Below, piece after piece: positions 19,448-28,594 of a stretch of DNA of 64,000 nt (position 1 is its first letter; every line of letters begins with the position of its first letter). The notes beneath the pieces were generated by a model that was not told the origin of the DNA, did not search any database, and was given only the letters and a program-made list of their open reading frames with translations. Both the position numbers and the translations under genes were made by a program. This stretch comes from Pseudoalteromonas aurantia 208 (GTDB lineage Bacteria > Pseudomonadota > Gammaproteobacteria > Enterobacterales > Alteromonadaceae), in NCBI RefSeq assembly GCF_014858725.1, contig NZ_AQGV01000013.1, forward strand, positions 186,001-250,000. The letters run 5' to 3'.

Positions 19448-20791
19448 TTAACCTTCCTTCTCGATAGTATTCAGGCAATCACGAAGGATTGAACCGTACT
19501 CATACTTGCCAGGACACACAAAAGTACACAATGCTAAATCTTCTTCATCTAGCTCTAGCGCACCTAAGGTAATCGCACCATCTAAGTCACCTGAAATAAG
19601 GTCACGTAGCAAAGGTGTTGGTAAGATATCGAGTGGCATAACACGTTCATAGTTACCGATTGGCACCATGGCACGTTTAGAACCACCCGTAGACGTTGTC
19701 ATTTTAAATAAACGACTCGGTGCAAAGTGAGAAATAAACATTCGAGTTACAGAAAACTTATTACTACCAGGGGCAATCCAACCAAATAGTTCTTTTTCGC
19801 GACCTTCAAGTAAAACAGATACTTGAACATGGTAGCGGCCTAAGAAAGCATGAGGTCCGGCTGCTGTTTTACCAGCTAACACAGAGCCAGAAATGACTCG
19901 GTTATCACCGTCTTCAAGCTCACCGGCAACTAGATCAGTTAGCGATGCTCCTAATTGAGTTTTCACTAAACGCGGGTTTTTCACACGAGGGCCAGCAAGG
20001 GCAACAACACGATCTGCATTTATCTCGCCAGTTAAAAATAACTGACCAAAGGCAATAACGTCTTGGTAGCCTAAATGCCATACCTGCTTGCTTGCAGAAA
20101 CCGCGTCTAGATGATGAATATGAGTACCAACCAGTCCCGCAGGATGTAAACCACCAAACTCGTGCACTTCTACTTGAGAAAGCGACGAACTAGGTACTTG
20201 ACTACCAGCTTGCTTACAAACGAATACTTTACCATCTGTTAAGCGAGATACCACAGCAAGACCCGCTTCAAATGCTTCCACATTTTCAGCGATGACCACA
20301 GCAGGATCAGCAGCTAACGGATTAGTATCCATTGCAGTTACAAACACAGAGCTAGGGTTAGCCTCTAATGCCGCAACTTTGCTAAAAGGACGAACACGAA
20401 GCGCTGGCCATTGACCAGACTCAACAAGCACCTCTTTGACTTTATCACGCTTAAGGTTGCTTAATTCAGCAGCCGAAAACTTGTCAAAAGTGATTTGCTC
20501 ATTGCCTTGCACTTCAATCACGACGGATTGCAGTACACGCTTAGCACCACGGTTGATTTCTTTAACTACACCAGCAGCTGGTGCAGTAAACTTGACGCCA
20601 GGATTCTTTTTATCTACAAAAAGAACTTGGCCTTTTTTGACTTGGTCATCCACACGAACATGCATGGTTGGACGCATACCAATAAACTCTTCACCTAGCA
20701 CAGCTACTCGTTTGACGGCAGAGCCATCATGAATAACTTGCTGAGGTGCGCCCTCTATGGGTAAGTCCAGACCTTTTTTTATGTTGATCAT
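19448..20791 (-). CDS. nqrA: Na+-NQR subunit A
   Basis: Cytoplasmic subunit of the pump, linked to quinone binding. The chosen start [16 protein letters not shown] is the family's standard N-terminus and gives 447 residues; an ATG four codons earlier is also open. No strong ribosome-binding sequence is visible for either, so the start rests on conservation. It heads the operon and is preceded by about 370 bases without a gene, which presumably hold the promoter. Confidence 0.95.
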   Translation of the reverse strand: MINIKKGLDLPIEGAPQQVIHDGSAVKRVAVLGEEFIGMRPTMHVRVDDQVKKGQVLFVDKKNPGVKFTAPAAGVVKEINRGAKRVLQSVVIEVQGNEQITFDKFSAAELSNLKRDKVKEVLVESGQWPALRVRPFSKVAALEANPSSVFVTAMDTNPLAADPAVVIAENVEAFEAGLAVVSRLTDGKVFVCKQAGSQVPSSSLSQVEVHEFGGLHPAGLVGTHIHHLDAVSASKQVWHLGYQDVIAFGQLFLTGEINADRVVALAGPRVKNPRLVKTQLGASLTDLVAGELEDGDNRVISGSVLAGKTAAGPHAFLGRYHVQVSVLLEGREKELFGWIAPGSNKFSVTRMFISHFAPSRLFKMTTSTGGSKRAMVPIGNYERVMPLDILPTPLLRDLISGDLDGAITLGALELDEEDLALCTFVCPGKYEYGSILRDCLNTIEKEG

Positions 20792-21167
20792 ACGCACTTG
20801 CATTACATTAACGGAAAGAAATTGAAAAATCTTTAATTACCACGGCGCTTGTTGCCTCATATTCGTCAGGTATAAAAGAGCCACCTGTCCAAGTACTGAA
20901 ACAAGCATCGTAGTCGTGTTCTCACATATTGCCGAGATTTTAACATTAATCCTACGGACTATGCGAGGAGAAATATTAAATTAATACGTCTTTACAATGG
21001 TTTTTATGTAGTTATGGGTCTTGTGATTATCTCAACATAGACCAAAGTCGAATTGATGAAAAATATAGAAGGGTTTTGTGCAAAAATAAAGCTAGATATT
21101 ATTAAAAGTGTAGAATAAGTGAACTAGGCCTATAAAAAATAGCGCCTAGCCCTCATTAATCATGCCA
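20792..21167. other. Intergenic region between nqrA and fabV
   Basis: No convincing gene or RNA is visible. It should contain the nqr promoter and the 3' end of fabV transcription. Near the fabV stop a bulged inverted repeat, CTAGG at 21124 with CCTAG at 21145, could fold on either strand, but no T-run follows on the fabV strand. No clear -35/-10 pair could be chosen. Confidence 0.5.
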
Positions 21168-22358
21168 TTACAATAGGTGATTAATCGCTACGATTGAGTC
21201 AACTTCTTGATCATAATCAAGCGTTTCTATGCCAAAACCAAACAAACGCAGAAACTCATTATGATAACCAACATAGTCAGTTAATTCGTCAATTGTCTCT
21301 GTGGTAACTGAATCCCAAATGCCTTGGATCCGAGCTTGAACATCATCTTCCAGTTCTTTGTAATTTTGAAATAAGTGACCGCCGTCATCAAAACGTGGAG
21401 TTTCACCATACAAACTTTCACGGAATAAACCATTAATTTGCTCAATAGTACCTTCATAAGTACCATCCGCTTTCATCACTTTGAATAATGCAGAAATATA
21501 AAGCGGCATAATTGGAATAGCAGAACTGGCTTGTGTCACAACAGCATTTAAAGACGAAACATAAGCTTCACCGTTTATCGAAGCCGTAGACGCTTTTATC
21601 GCTGCAGTTGCTCTGTCTAAATCTTCCTTCGCTTTGCCAATCGTTGCATGACCGTATATCGGCCACGTCAGCTCCTTACCAATATATGTATAAGCGGTTG
21701 TTTTAAAGTTCTCGGCGAGTACATCTGCCTCTTTAAGCGCATCGACCCATAGTTCCCAATCTTCACCACCCATTACCTTTACGGTATTCGCGATTTCTTC
21801 CTCGTTTGCCGCTTCAACAGTAATATCACCAATTGCACGTTGAGAGGTATTGAGGTTCTTCGTCGTAACATCTTTGCCGATTGGCTTTAATGTTGAAGAG
21901 AACACCTCCCCAGTTTTTGGATCTGTACGACGTGGTGATGCCAAACTATAAATAACAAGGTCGACTTTACCCATTTCAGCTTTTATTGCTGCAATCGTTT
22001 TTTGCTTAATTTCCTCAGAGAACGCGTCGCCATTAATGTTTTTTGACCATAAACCTGCATCATCCGCGGCCTGCTGAAAAGCAGCGGTATTATACCACCC
22101 AGCTGAAGCTGTTTTCCTCTCAGTACCTTCTTTCTCAAAGAAAATCCCCAAAGTTTTTGCACCAGCACCAAAAGCTGCTGTAATTCGGGACGCCAACCCA
22201 TACCCTGTTGAAGCACCAATAACTAATACATTTTTAGGGCCATTTGCAATGGGACCTTGTGCTTTTACATAATCAATTTGCTCTTGAACATGAGCAGCAC
22301 AACCAGCTGAATGTGCATTGGTACAAATAAAACCACGAATTTTCGGCTTAACGACCAT
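21168..22358 (-). CDS. fabV: Enoyl-[acyl-carrier-protein] reductase FabV (NADH)
   Basis: FabV-type trans-2-enoyl-ACP/CoA reductase for the last step of fatty acid elongation, a triclosan-tolerant alternative to FabI. The N-terminus MVVKPKIRGFICTNAHSAGC and the Rossmann motif NVLVIGASTGYGLASRI are family hallmarks. The catalytic pair is Tyr235-x8-Lys244 in IYGHATIGKAK. 396 residues is the normal length. It looks monocistronic, downstream of bolA on the same strand. Confidence 0.96.
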   Translation of the reverse strand: MVVKPKIRGFICTNAHSAGCAAHVQEQIDYVKAQGPIANGPKNVLVIGASTGYGLASRITAAFGAGAKTLGIFFEKEGTERKTASAGWYNTAAFQQAADDAGLWSKNINGDAFSEEIKQKTIAAIKAEMGKVDLVIYSLASPRRTDPKTGEVFSSTLKPIGKDVTTKNLNTSQRAIGDITVEAANEEEIANTVKVMGGEDWELWVDALKEADVLAENFKTTAYTYIGKELTWPIYGHATIGKAKEDLDRATAAIKASTASINGEAYVSSLNAVVTQASSAIPIMPLYISALFKVMKADGTYEGTIEQINGLFRESLYGETPRFDDGGHLFQNYKELEDDVQARIQGIWDSVTTETIDELTDYVGYHNEFLRLFGFGIETLDYDQEVDSIVAINHLL

Positions 22359-22429
22359 GATAAATCCTATTTATTTTTCAAAAACTGCCATAGTTTAATA
22401 GCTGATCAGACAAATACAGGTCTGATCAG

Positions 22430-22744
22430 CTAGTTATCAAACTTCGAACCACCTAAACAACTTGGTGAATCAGGTGTTTGTCCATTCTTTTCGCTATACT
22501 CATCAGGGGTGTAAGCATGAATTGATAACGCATGAATATGATTAGCAAGTTCATCTTTTAGCACTTCATTGATAAGGCGGTGACGAGGCAACAAACGCTT
22601 GCCTAAAAACGTCTCACTGACAATCACCACCTTGAAGTGAGATTCCTCACCTCGGCTGTGCATATGACTTTCATTCACGACGTTTAGGTGCTTACAAACA
22701 ATTGCGTCGGCTAATTTGCTGTGGATCTGCTGCTGCATGGACAT
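22430..22744 (-). CDS. bolA: BolA family protein
   Basis: BolA-like regulator/Fe-S partner protein, 104 residues. The conserved core is ESHFKVVIVSETFLGKRLLP followed by RHRLINEVLKDEL and HALSIHAYTPDE. The chosen start has AAGGG seven bases upstream; the frame stays open 21 codons further but into a region touching alkB. It follows alkB on the same strand. In E. coli bolA neighbours yajG and ampG, and both occur here within a few kilobases. Confidence 0.92.
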   Translation of the reverse strand: MSMQQQIHSKLADAIVCKHLNVVNESHMHSRGEESHFKVVIVSETFLGKRLLPRHRLINEVLKDELANHIHALSIHAYTPDEYSEKNGQTPDSPSCLGGSKFDN

Positions 22745-22796
22745 GCTAAGCCCTTCATTTAAGTTGCGATTAGAGGCTACTATACGCTTTTGCTTG

Positions 22797-23384
22797 CTAT
22801 TGACCAACTGTGCGAAAGGTTAAATTTATACGCCCGCTATTCACTTTCATTTGTTTAGGTAGAGCATGTTGGTAATGACTTTGGCTCTGTCCATGCATTA
22901 ATAAGCAGCTACCATTGTCTAGCATCAGATTTTGTGTTTGTTTAGAATGCGAATTTCGAATTGTAAATTTTCGGGATGCGCCAAGTGAAATAGACACAAT
23001 AAATGGTTGACACCCGAGTTCTTTTTCATCATCACTGTGCCACCCCATACTGTCATGACCATTTCTATACCAATTAACTAACAAAGCATTAAAGCTATAT
23101 CCGTAATGCACCTGCAACCGTCGACGCATCGCCTTTAAAGGTTCTGGCCAGCTTTCAACAACTAAAGGGTGATTAGAGTAGCTGTAATTAACCTGCTTAT
23201 CAGCAATAAAGCACTGCAAACGCGGGATTTTATGATGCTTGCCAAAAATGTTGACTTCAGGTTGTTGCCAATTCAAAATCTCAGTCAAATACGTATAGAG
23301 GGACATTGCTTTGGAGTGACTCATTACTTGCTCAATATAGTCAAATCCATTCGGTAACAGCTGTTCAGGGTTTTGCAATGTCAT
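22797..23384 (-). CDS. AlkB-like 2-oxoglutarate/Fe(II) dioxygenase
   Basis: 195-residue protein of the ALKBH2/3-like AlkB group that oxidatively removes alkyl lesions from DNA or RNA. Iron ligands are His116 and Asp118 (WHSDDE) and His173 (QHALPK). The 2-oxoglutarate-binding arginines are Arg185 and Arg191 (SGRINLTFRTV). NWYRNGHDSMGWHSD is highly typical of the family. It is divergent from rlmG, with a 43-base shared promoter region. Confidence 0.92.
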   Translation of the reverse strand: MTLQNPEQLLPNGFDYIEQVMSHSKAMSLYTYLTEILNWQQPEVNIFGKHHKIPRLQCFIADKQVNYSYSNHPLVVESWPEPLKAMRRRLQVHYGYSFNALLVNWYRNGHDSMGWHSDDEKELGCQPFIVSISLGASRKFTIRNSHSKQTQNLMLDNGSCLLMHGQSQSHYQHALPKQMKVNSGRINLTFRTVGQ

Positions 23385-23427
23385 GATACCATCTCTTTAT
23401 TCTCTTTGACTGCTACTATTTATTGAT

Positions 23428-24570
23428 ATGACCACAGAAGCTTTTTTGGGTACTCACCCTCTGACATTACACCGTTTTCCTTTAGATCAAAAAAATCGCA
23501 GTCTACAAGCTTGGGATGCCGCTGATGAATACTTAATAGAGTATACCTTCGCCAATTATGAAACACCAAAGCATGCACTTATTTTCAACGATAGTTTCGG
23601 CGGATTGGCTGCAGCATTAATAGCACAGCATCCAACCATAAAAGTGACAACGGTGTCAGACTCTTTTGTAAGTCATCAAGCCTGCCAGTATAATTTAGCT
23701 GAAAATACGCTATCAAAGACGCACCTCACCCTGCAAAATAGTTTGGCGCCATTACCTTTGGATTGTGACTTAATTCTAATGAAAGTCCCTAAAAATGCGG
23801 GCTTTTTGCAACATCAGCTCGCACAGTTAAGTCATTTACCAGCCAATATCCCAGTCATTCTTGCTGGAAAAGTAAAAGAAATACACAGCTCAACATTAAA
23901 AAGCGTTGCACACTTTTTATCAGCACCCACAACCAGTTTGGCAGTAAAAAAGTCACGGCTCATCTTTACACACACCACTTGCAAACCGGTCGATGATAAA
24001 TTTCCTACAGATTGGCCATTAGAAAAAACCGACTTCACAATTTCTAATCACGCCAATGTGTTCTCTCGTGACTCGCTCGATATCGGAGCTCGATTTTTTG
24101 CTAACTATTTACCTCAAGGTAAAAAACCAATTAAAGTCATCGACCTTGGCTGTGGAAATGGCGTGATTGGCTTACTTACTCTAGCAAAAATGCCCAATGC
24201 CAAACTTATTTTTGTTGATGAATCTGCGATGGCAGTAGCAAGTGCAAAACAAAATATTCAGCACAATTTACCTGAACAGATAGATAATTGTGAATTTCAC
24301 CAAAATGACTGCCTAACCAACTTCACCCCAGGTTCAGTTGACTTGGTGTTATGTAACCCCCCATTTCATCAAGCTCAGGCGATCACTGATCACATTGCTT
24401 GGCAAATGTTTATACAAGCAAAGCATACGCTAAAGCAAGGTGGTGAATTGCGTATTATCGGTAACCGACATTTGGATTATCAAGACAAGCTACATCGTCT
24501 ATTTGGCAATTGTAAAATTATCGGCAACAACAAAAAATTTACCGTACTGAGTGCCACAAAAAGAGGTTAA
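23428..24570 (+). CDS. rlmG: 23S rRNA m2G1835 methyltransferase RlmG
   Basis: 380-residue duplicated methyltransferase of the RsmC/RlmG family. The N-terminus with PLTLHRFP and LQAWDAADEYLI, plus NVFSRDSLDIGARFF, match RlmG rather than RsmC. The SAM motif is DLGCGNGVIGLL, and the catalytic NPPFHQ lies in the C-terminal domain. It methylates N2 of G1835 in 23S rRNA. It is the first gene of a tight plus-strand unit with yajG, a cyclophilin and ampG. Confidence 0.93.
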   Translation: MTTEAFLGTHPLTLHRFPLDQKNRSLQAWDAADEYLIEYTFANYETPKHALIFNDSFGGLAAALIAQHPTIKVTTVSDSFVSHQACQYNLAENTLSKTHLTLQNSLAPLPLDCDLILMKVPKNAGFLQHQLAQLSHLPANIPVILAGKVKEIHSSTLKSVAHFLSAPTTSLAVKKSRLIFTHTTCKPVDDKFPTDWPLEKTDFTISNHANVFSRDSLDIGARFFANYLPQGKKPIKVIDLGCGNGVIGLLTLAKMPNAKLIFVDESAMAVASAKQNIQHNLPEQIDNCEFHQNDCLTNFTPGSVDLVLCNPPFHQAQAITDHIAWQMFIQAKHTLKQGGELRIIGNRHLDYQDKLHRLFGNCKIIGNNKKFTVLSATKRG

Positions 24571-24573
24571 TTC

Positions 24574-25131
24574 ATGCTAAAAACTTACTTTATATCCATT
24601 GGTGTTTTTATACTATCGGGATGTACAGCACAGCCTAAGTCTGTCATTTTGAATCCAACTTACTCAGCTCAGGCAGTCAGCCATTTCAATACGCACATAA
24701 ACGCACGAGTCTCTGATCATCGAACAACCAATTTTGTCATTAAAGTGCTCAATCAAGAGCCAGCTGTTTATTTACCTGATGCCAGTTTACCAATAAAAAT
24801 AGAACGTATTTTTTTTGATGCTTTACGCAGTAATGGTGCAACGCTTGATACTACAGAAAACAAAAAAGTAGCTCTACAAATCAATACCTTTTATAGCAAG
24901 ATTACTGAAAGCATTACCCAACATGAAAGTAACGCAACCGCTGATTTTCAGATCTTTGCATCACACAATGAACGTACTTTTGAAAAACGTTACACCGGCA
25001 CATCACAATTGAAAGGGCCTTTAAAACACGAACAAGCAAAAGTGGAAGGCCAATTGAATAACTTGACGCAGAAAATAATCACTCGCATTGTATCTGATCA
25101 AGAACTTATCAATTTTTTACAAGGACAATAA
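24574..25131 (+). CDS. yajG: YajG family lipoprotein
   Basis: 185-residue lipoprotein with signal MLKTYFISIGVFILSGC, so Cys17 is lipidated. The remainder fits YajG (DUF4426-independent, about 190 residues): early VILNP, then DHRT, and a C-terminal helical segment NLTQKIITRIVSDQELINFL. The function is not known. The family link is supported by ampG two genes downstream, as in E. coli where yajG and ampG are adjacent. It starts three bases after rlmG. Confidence 0.8.
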   Translation: MLKTYFISIGVFILSGCTAQPKSVILNPTYSAQAVSHFNTHINARVSDHRTTNFVIKVLNQEPAVYLPDASLPIKIERIFFDALRSNGATLDTTENKKVALQINTFYSKITESITQHESNATADFQIFASHNERTFEKRYTGTSQLKGPLKHEQAKVEGQLNNLTQKIITRIVSDQELINFLQGQ

Positions 25132-25132
25132 T

Positions 25133-25756
25133 ATGAATCGAGTAATCATTGCTTGCGCCATTTTTATTTTTTCAAACCTATCTTTTGCTGCAAATAAGGA
25201 AGGCCGCTTTGTACAAAAAGACAACTTATTCCCTAGAGTTGAAATCACAACGAGCTTAGGGGTAATCACTCTTGAGTTAGATAGATCTAGAGCACCGATT
25301 ACCGTGAATAACTTTCTCACCTACGTTGTTAATGGTGACTATAAAGGCTCTGTATTTCATCGTGTTGAACGTGATGAGGCCAATGAACAAGACTTTGTCA
25401 TTCAAGGTGGTGGCTATGACAAAGAGTACGATGGCATGTTTGAACGCCCTCCTATATTCAATGAAAGTGGTAACGGCATGAAAAACGACATATACAGTGT
25501 CGCTATGGCATATCAAGATAGCAAGCCGCATTCTGGAACAAGACAATTCTTTTTTAATATGGATAACAATAAACACTTGAATCCGGGACGTGACTGGGGT
25601 TTTGCTGTATTTGGTAATGTGATTGAAGGGTACGAAACACTTGATAAAATAATGCAGGTAGAAACGGGGTTCAATGAGAAACTGGGCTATACATTTATTC
25701 CAAAGAAACCAGTTATTATATACGATGTGGCAATCTTAAAAGCGATAGAACTCTAA
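25133..25756 (+). CDS. Periplasmic cyclophilin-type peptidyl-prolyl isomerase
   Basis: 207-residue PPIase with a signal peptide (MNRVIIACAIFIFSNLSFA) and an exported cyclophilin domain. ITLELDRSRAPITVNNFLTYV, FHRV, FVIQGGGY, SGTRQFFFNM and FGNVIEGYETLDKI follow in family order; the active-site arginine is in FHRVERDE. The start was chosen for the signal peptide and the AAGGACAATA site. It begins one base after yajG and is followed 19 bases later by ampG. Confidence 0.92.
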   Translation: MNRVIIACAIFIFSNLSFAANKEGRFVQKDNLFPRVEITTSLGVITLELDRSRAPITVNNFLTYVVNGDYKGSVFHRVERDEANEQDFVIQGGGYDKEYDGMFERPPIFNESGNGMKNDIYSVAMAYQDSKPHSGTRQFFFNMDNNKHLNPGRDWGFAVFGNVIEGYETLDKIMQVETGFNEKLGYTFIPKKPVIIYDVAILKAIEL

Positions 25757-25775
25757 TTTAAAAGAAGCATAAAAC

Positions 25776-27158
25776 ATGATCCTCAAAGCGAGTTTAAGTG
25801 ACTACTTAAGTTATTATAAAGATCGACGTTTGATTACTATTTTCATGCTAGGGATCAGCAGTGGCTTCCCTTGGGTTCTGATCGGTTCAGTCATGTCCGC
25901 ATGGCTAAAAGACGAAGGTTTAAGCCGAAGTATGATCGGTCTATTTGGGATTGTATTTGGTGCGTACACCATTAACTTTCTATGGTCTCCTTTGCTCGAT
26001 CGTGTCAAGCTCCCCTTTCTAACGACACAATTAGGTCAACGCCGAAGTTGGATTGCCTTATGCCAAGTTATTACCGCACTGGCCACCATCGCAATGTCAT
26101 ATATTGTTATAAAAGATAACTTGTTCAGTGCCGCCCTATTGTGTTTTTTAATAGCAGCAGCATCTGCTACACATGACATCGCTATAGACGCATATAGAAT
26201 TGACATATTACCTGAAAATGAGAGTGAAAAAGCCACCGCAGCTGCTGCAATGGCCACCTCTGGTTGGTGGACAGGATATGCTTTACTGGGCGCTATTCCA
26301 TTTTTCCTTGCTGACTCTCCCTATTTTGATTGGCCAAAAATTTACTTACTGCTTGGCATTATTATGGGCTTATTAGTGTTGGTTACACTGTTTGCAAAAG
26401 AACCTAGCTCACAAAGAGATCATGTTCATAAACAGTTGGAATTGGCATATCAAGCAAGACTTGGCAACTCACAAAGTGTATTTAATCGAGTATTCGCTTG
26501 GTTTGCGGTGACATTGGTCGAGCCCTTTAGAAGCTTTTTTACCAAAAATGGCGTTAAAACAGCGCTCGCTTTATTGTTATTCATATTCTTATTTAAAATA
26601 GGTGAGTCATTTTTAGCGAGAATGTCCATCGTCTTTTATAAAGAGATTGGTTTCAGCAACACCCAAATTGGTCAATACTCAAAACTGGGGACGGGTGTCA
26701 TTACCATTATTTTTGCATTTTTAGGCAGTATTTTTAATCATAAATACGGTATTGTAAAAGGGTTATTCATCAGTGGGATCGCAATGGCAGCATCCAACTT
26801 AATGTTCTCATGGATTGCCATAGCAGGCCCCCAAGAACATCTTTATGCGATGGCAGTTGTCATCGATGGTTTTACGCAAGCTTGGTCATTAGTCGCAATG
26901 GTTGCATTCATTTCTATGCTATGTGACCGTGCATTTAGCGCAACACATTATGCCTTATTAGCATCGCTTGGGAGTTTAGGACGAACGGTGATGTCGAGTT
27001 ATAGCGGCGTGGTCATTGATGATTGGTTGCATGGTAATTGGGCTATATTCTTTGCTATTACTGCATTAATGGTATTACCGTCGCTATTATTGCTTTATAT
27101 AATACGTAATAAATTGTTTCAGATCGAAATGTCTTATCATGCATCAAAAAATAGGTAA
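25776..27158 (+). CDS. ampG: Muropeptide transporter AmpG
   Basis: MFS permease importing GlcNAc-anhydroMurNAc peptides for cell-wall recycling. The sequence has about twelve to fourteen helices in 460 residues. FMLGISSGFPWVLIGSVMSAWLKD near the start and the SPLLDRVKLPFL segment are typical of AmpG, as are ASATHDIAIDAYRID and FLFKIGESFLARM. The yajG neighbour supports the call. It is the last gene of the rlmG unit and is followed by an imperfect hairpin. Confidence 0.92.
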   Translation: MILKASLSDYLSYYKDRRLITIFMLGISSGFPWVLIGSVMSAWLKDEGLSRSMIGLFGIVFGAYTINFLWSPLLDRVKLPFLTTQLGQRRSWIALCQVITALATIAMSYIVIKDNLFSAALLCFLIAAASATHDIAIDAYRIDILPENESEKATAAAAMATSGWWTGYALLGAIPFFLADSPYFDWPKIYLLLGIIMGLLVLVTLFAKEPSSQRDHVHKQLELAYQARLGNSQSVFNRVFAWFAVTLVEPFRSFFTKNGVKTALALLLFIFLFKIGESFLARMSIVFYKEIGFSNTQIGQYSKLGTGVITIIFAFLGSIFNHKYGIVKGLFISGIAMAASNLMFSWIAIAGPQEHLYAMAVVIDGFTQAWSLVAMVAFISMLCDRAFSATHYALLASLGSLGRTVMSSYSGVVIDDWLHGNWAIFFAITALMVLPSLLLLYIIRNKLFQIEMSYHASKNR

Positions 27159-27171
27159 GAATGAGAGAGTT

Positions 27172-27194
27172 GAGGTGCAGTTCCTTGCACCCTC
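27172..27194. terminator. Possible terminator hairpin between ampG and the XRE gene
   Basis: A GGTGCA/TGCACC stem with flanking GAG/CTC and one bulged C lies between the two convergent genes. No good T-run follows on either strand, so activity is uncertain. Confidence 0.4.
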
Positions 27195-27211
27195 TTACGC
27201 TATGTTAAATG

Positions 27212-27454
27212 TTAGTCTTCTTCTTTAACTAAGTTCAACCCTTCATAAGGGTCAACTTCTAATGCTTCGCAGTAGCGTAAAAACTCTATCACATCAAGGC
27301 GACGTTCTTGGTTTTCAATTTTACCAATAAAAGAATGTGGCGTACCCAGAACTTGAGCTAAGCTACGCATTGTATGGCCTTTTTCGTGACGCTTCGATTT
27401 TAACCACTTAGTTAACTTACCGTTTTCTTCAGAAGAAACAGTTTTACCCATCAT
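27212..27454 (-). CDS. XRE-family helix-turn-helix regulator, 80 aa
   Basis: Small Cro/CI-type DNA-binding protein. The HTH spans about residues 12-65, with TMRSLAQVLGTPHSFIGKIE as helices 2-3 and NQERRLDVIEFLRYCEALE after it. There is no ligand or toxin-binding domain. The start was chosen because GTAGGAG lies nine bases before this ATG; the ATG immediately after that sequence is too close. A near-palindrome about 70 bases upstream is a candidate operator. No toxin partner lies beside it. Confidence 0.85.
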   Translation of the reverse strand: MMGKTVSSEENGKLTKWLKSKRHEKGHTMRSLAQVLGTPHSFIGKIENQERRLDVIEFLRYCEALEVDPYEGLNLVKEED

Positions 27455-27523
27455 ATTAAACATCTCCTACTCGATGATTTCTTTAATTAATACCAATATG
27501 AAATTTGCCCGTCTCACATCAGC

Positions 27524-27538
27524 GGTGTACTGTATACC
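27524..27538. promoter_or_regulatory. Near-palindrome, candidate operator of the XRE regulator
   Basis: GGTGTACTGTATACC is a 15-base palindrome with a single mismatch, in the AT-rich region upstream of the XRE gene. The spacing suits autoregulation. No second copy was noticed in the window. Confidence 0.35.
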
Positions 27539-27779
27539 ATAGGCTTGATACGAAAATCTATCATTTGTTCCTATGTACCAAATTAGGTATAGACTATATT
27601 TCTGTTAACACCTAATTAAAATTTAACTTTTTACCGACTTTTTATCCAAGCGTTAACAGGCATTAACTTTAACAAATTTTTTATAAAATGCACCAGAAAA
27701 TGAAATAATTTATTTTTACTTTTAAAACAATCACTTACAAAATCAGATTAAGGAATAAATTGATGATAGAGAATTATTT
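27539..27779. other. AT-rich intergenic region with an 8-base inverted repeat
   Basis: This stretch between the XRE gene and the small membrane protein has no conventional gene. It holds AATTAGGT at 27581-27588 facing ACCTAATT at 27610-27617, separated by 21 bases; this could be a regulator site or a hairpin. A six-codon reading frame starting at 27763, with AAGGA upstream, ends over the start of the 57-residue gene. Confidence 0.4.
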
Positions 27780-27953
27780 ATGATTAGACTACTGTTTTTA
27801 ATACCTATTTTATTATGTGCTGGTTGGTTTTGGTTTTTAAGAAGCAACCATATTCCTCTGAAAAAAGGAAGGCGAGGATTTATCTACATACTAACATTTA
27901 GCACTTTTGTATTAGCATTCTTTGCATTAATGATCTACGTGACAAAAAAATAA
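27780..27953 (+). CDS. Small two-helix membrane protein, 57 aa
   Basis: A short gene with an ATG start, a hydrophobic helix at about residues 2-20, a basic loop with KKGRRG at 29-33, and a second helix at about 34-54 ending in KK. Charge distribution predicts the loop and the C-terminus on the cytoplasmic side. The start overlaps the end of a six-codon frame that has the better-placed AAGGA, hinting at coupled translation. A strong terminator follows directly. The family is not recognised; the compact promoter-to-terminator unit argues that it is real. Confidence 0.6.
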   Translation: MIRLLFLIPILLCAGWFWFLRSNHIPLKKGRRGFIYILTFSTFVLAFFALMIYVTKK

Positions 27954-27954
27954 A

Positions 27955-27980
27955 AAAGCCACGTATTAACGTGGCTTCTT
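27955..27980. terminator. Bidirectional intrinsic terminator
   Basis: A perfect nine-pair stem AAGCCACGT/ACGTGGCTT with loop ATTA lies between the small membrane gene and erpA, with an A-run on one side and T-rich sequence on the other. It can serve both convergent genes. Confidence 0.85.
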
Positions 27981-27996
27981 CTCTAACTTAGAAAAG

Positions 27997-28335
27997 CTAA
28001 ACACTAAAACTCGCACCGCAACCGCATGTTGTAGTTGCATTTGGGTTACTCACAAAAAAGCGTGCTCCCTCTAAGCCCTCTGTGTAATCCACTACACCAT
28101 CAATTAAATATTGAATACTCATGGGATCAACAACCATAACCACACCATTTTTCTCAATTTCTAAATCACCTGGGTTGGCTTTTTCATCAAAAGTAAATCC
28201 ATATTGAAAGCCAGAGCAACCGCCTCCTGTTACATAAACACGCAGTTTTAACTCAGGATTCTCTTCTTCTTCGATTAACTCTTTTACGCGATGTGCCGCA
28301 GCATCACTAAATTGAATTGGTAACTGTTCAGACAT
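27997..28335 (-). CDS. erpA: Iron-sulfur cluster insertion protein ErpA
   Basis: A-type Fe-S carrier of 112 residues. The three cluster ligands are Cys40 ([12 protein letters not shown]), Cys104 and Cys106 ([10 protein letters not shown]). The segment [20 protein letters not shown] and the overall length match ErpA rather than IscA or SufA. It delivers Fe-S clusters to targets such as IspG/IspH. It is a single gene ending at the shared terminator. Confidence 0.95.
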   Translation of the reverse strand: MSEQLPIQFSDAAAHRVKELIEEEENPELKLRVYVTGGGCSGFQYGFTFDEKANPGDLEIEKNGVVMVVDPMSIQYLIDGVVDYTEGLEGARFFVSNPNATTTCGCGASFSV

Positions 28336-28594
28336 ACTATTCGACCCTTGTACATTTTATAGCTGGATTATCTAATACCCGAGTATTTTAATCAAGTATA
28401 GTCATCGTACCTTAATTGATTAAAATTACACCACATCAATGTAGACTCAAAGGCAATGTCTAACTTAAGTCTTAAGGTGAATATTTATAACAAGCATAAT
28501 ATATAAATTCCCCCTCAAAATTTGGGTTTGCCACTAAGACGAAGTGACATTTTTTTGATAGACTTAAGTCTTTAATATGACATGGAATTAAGAT

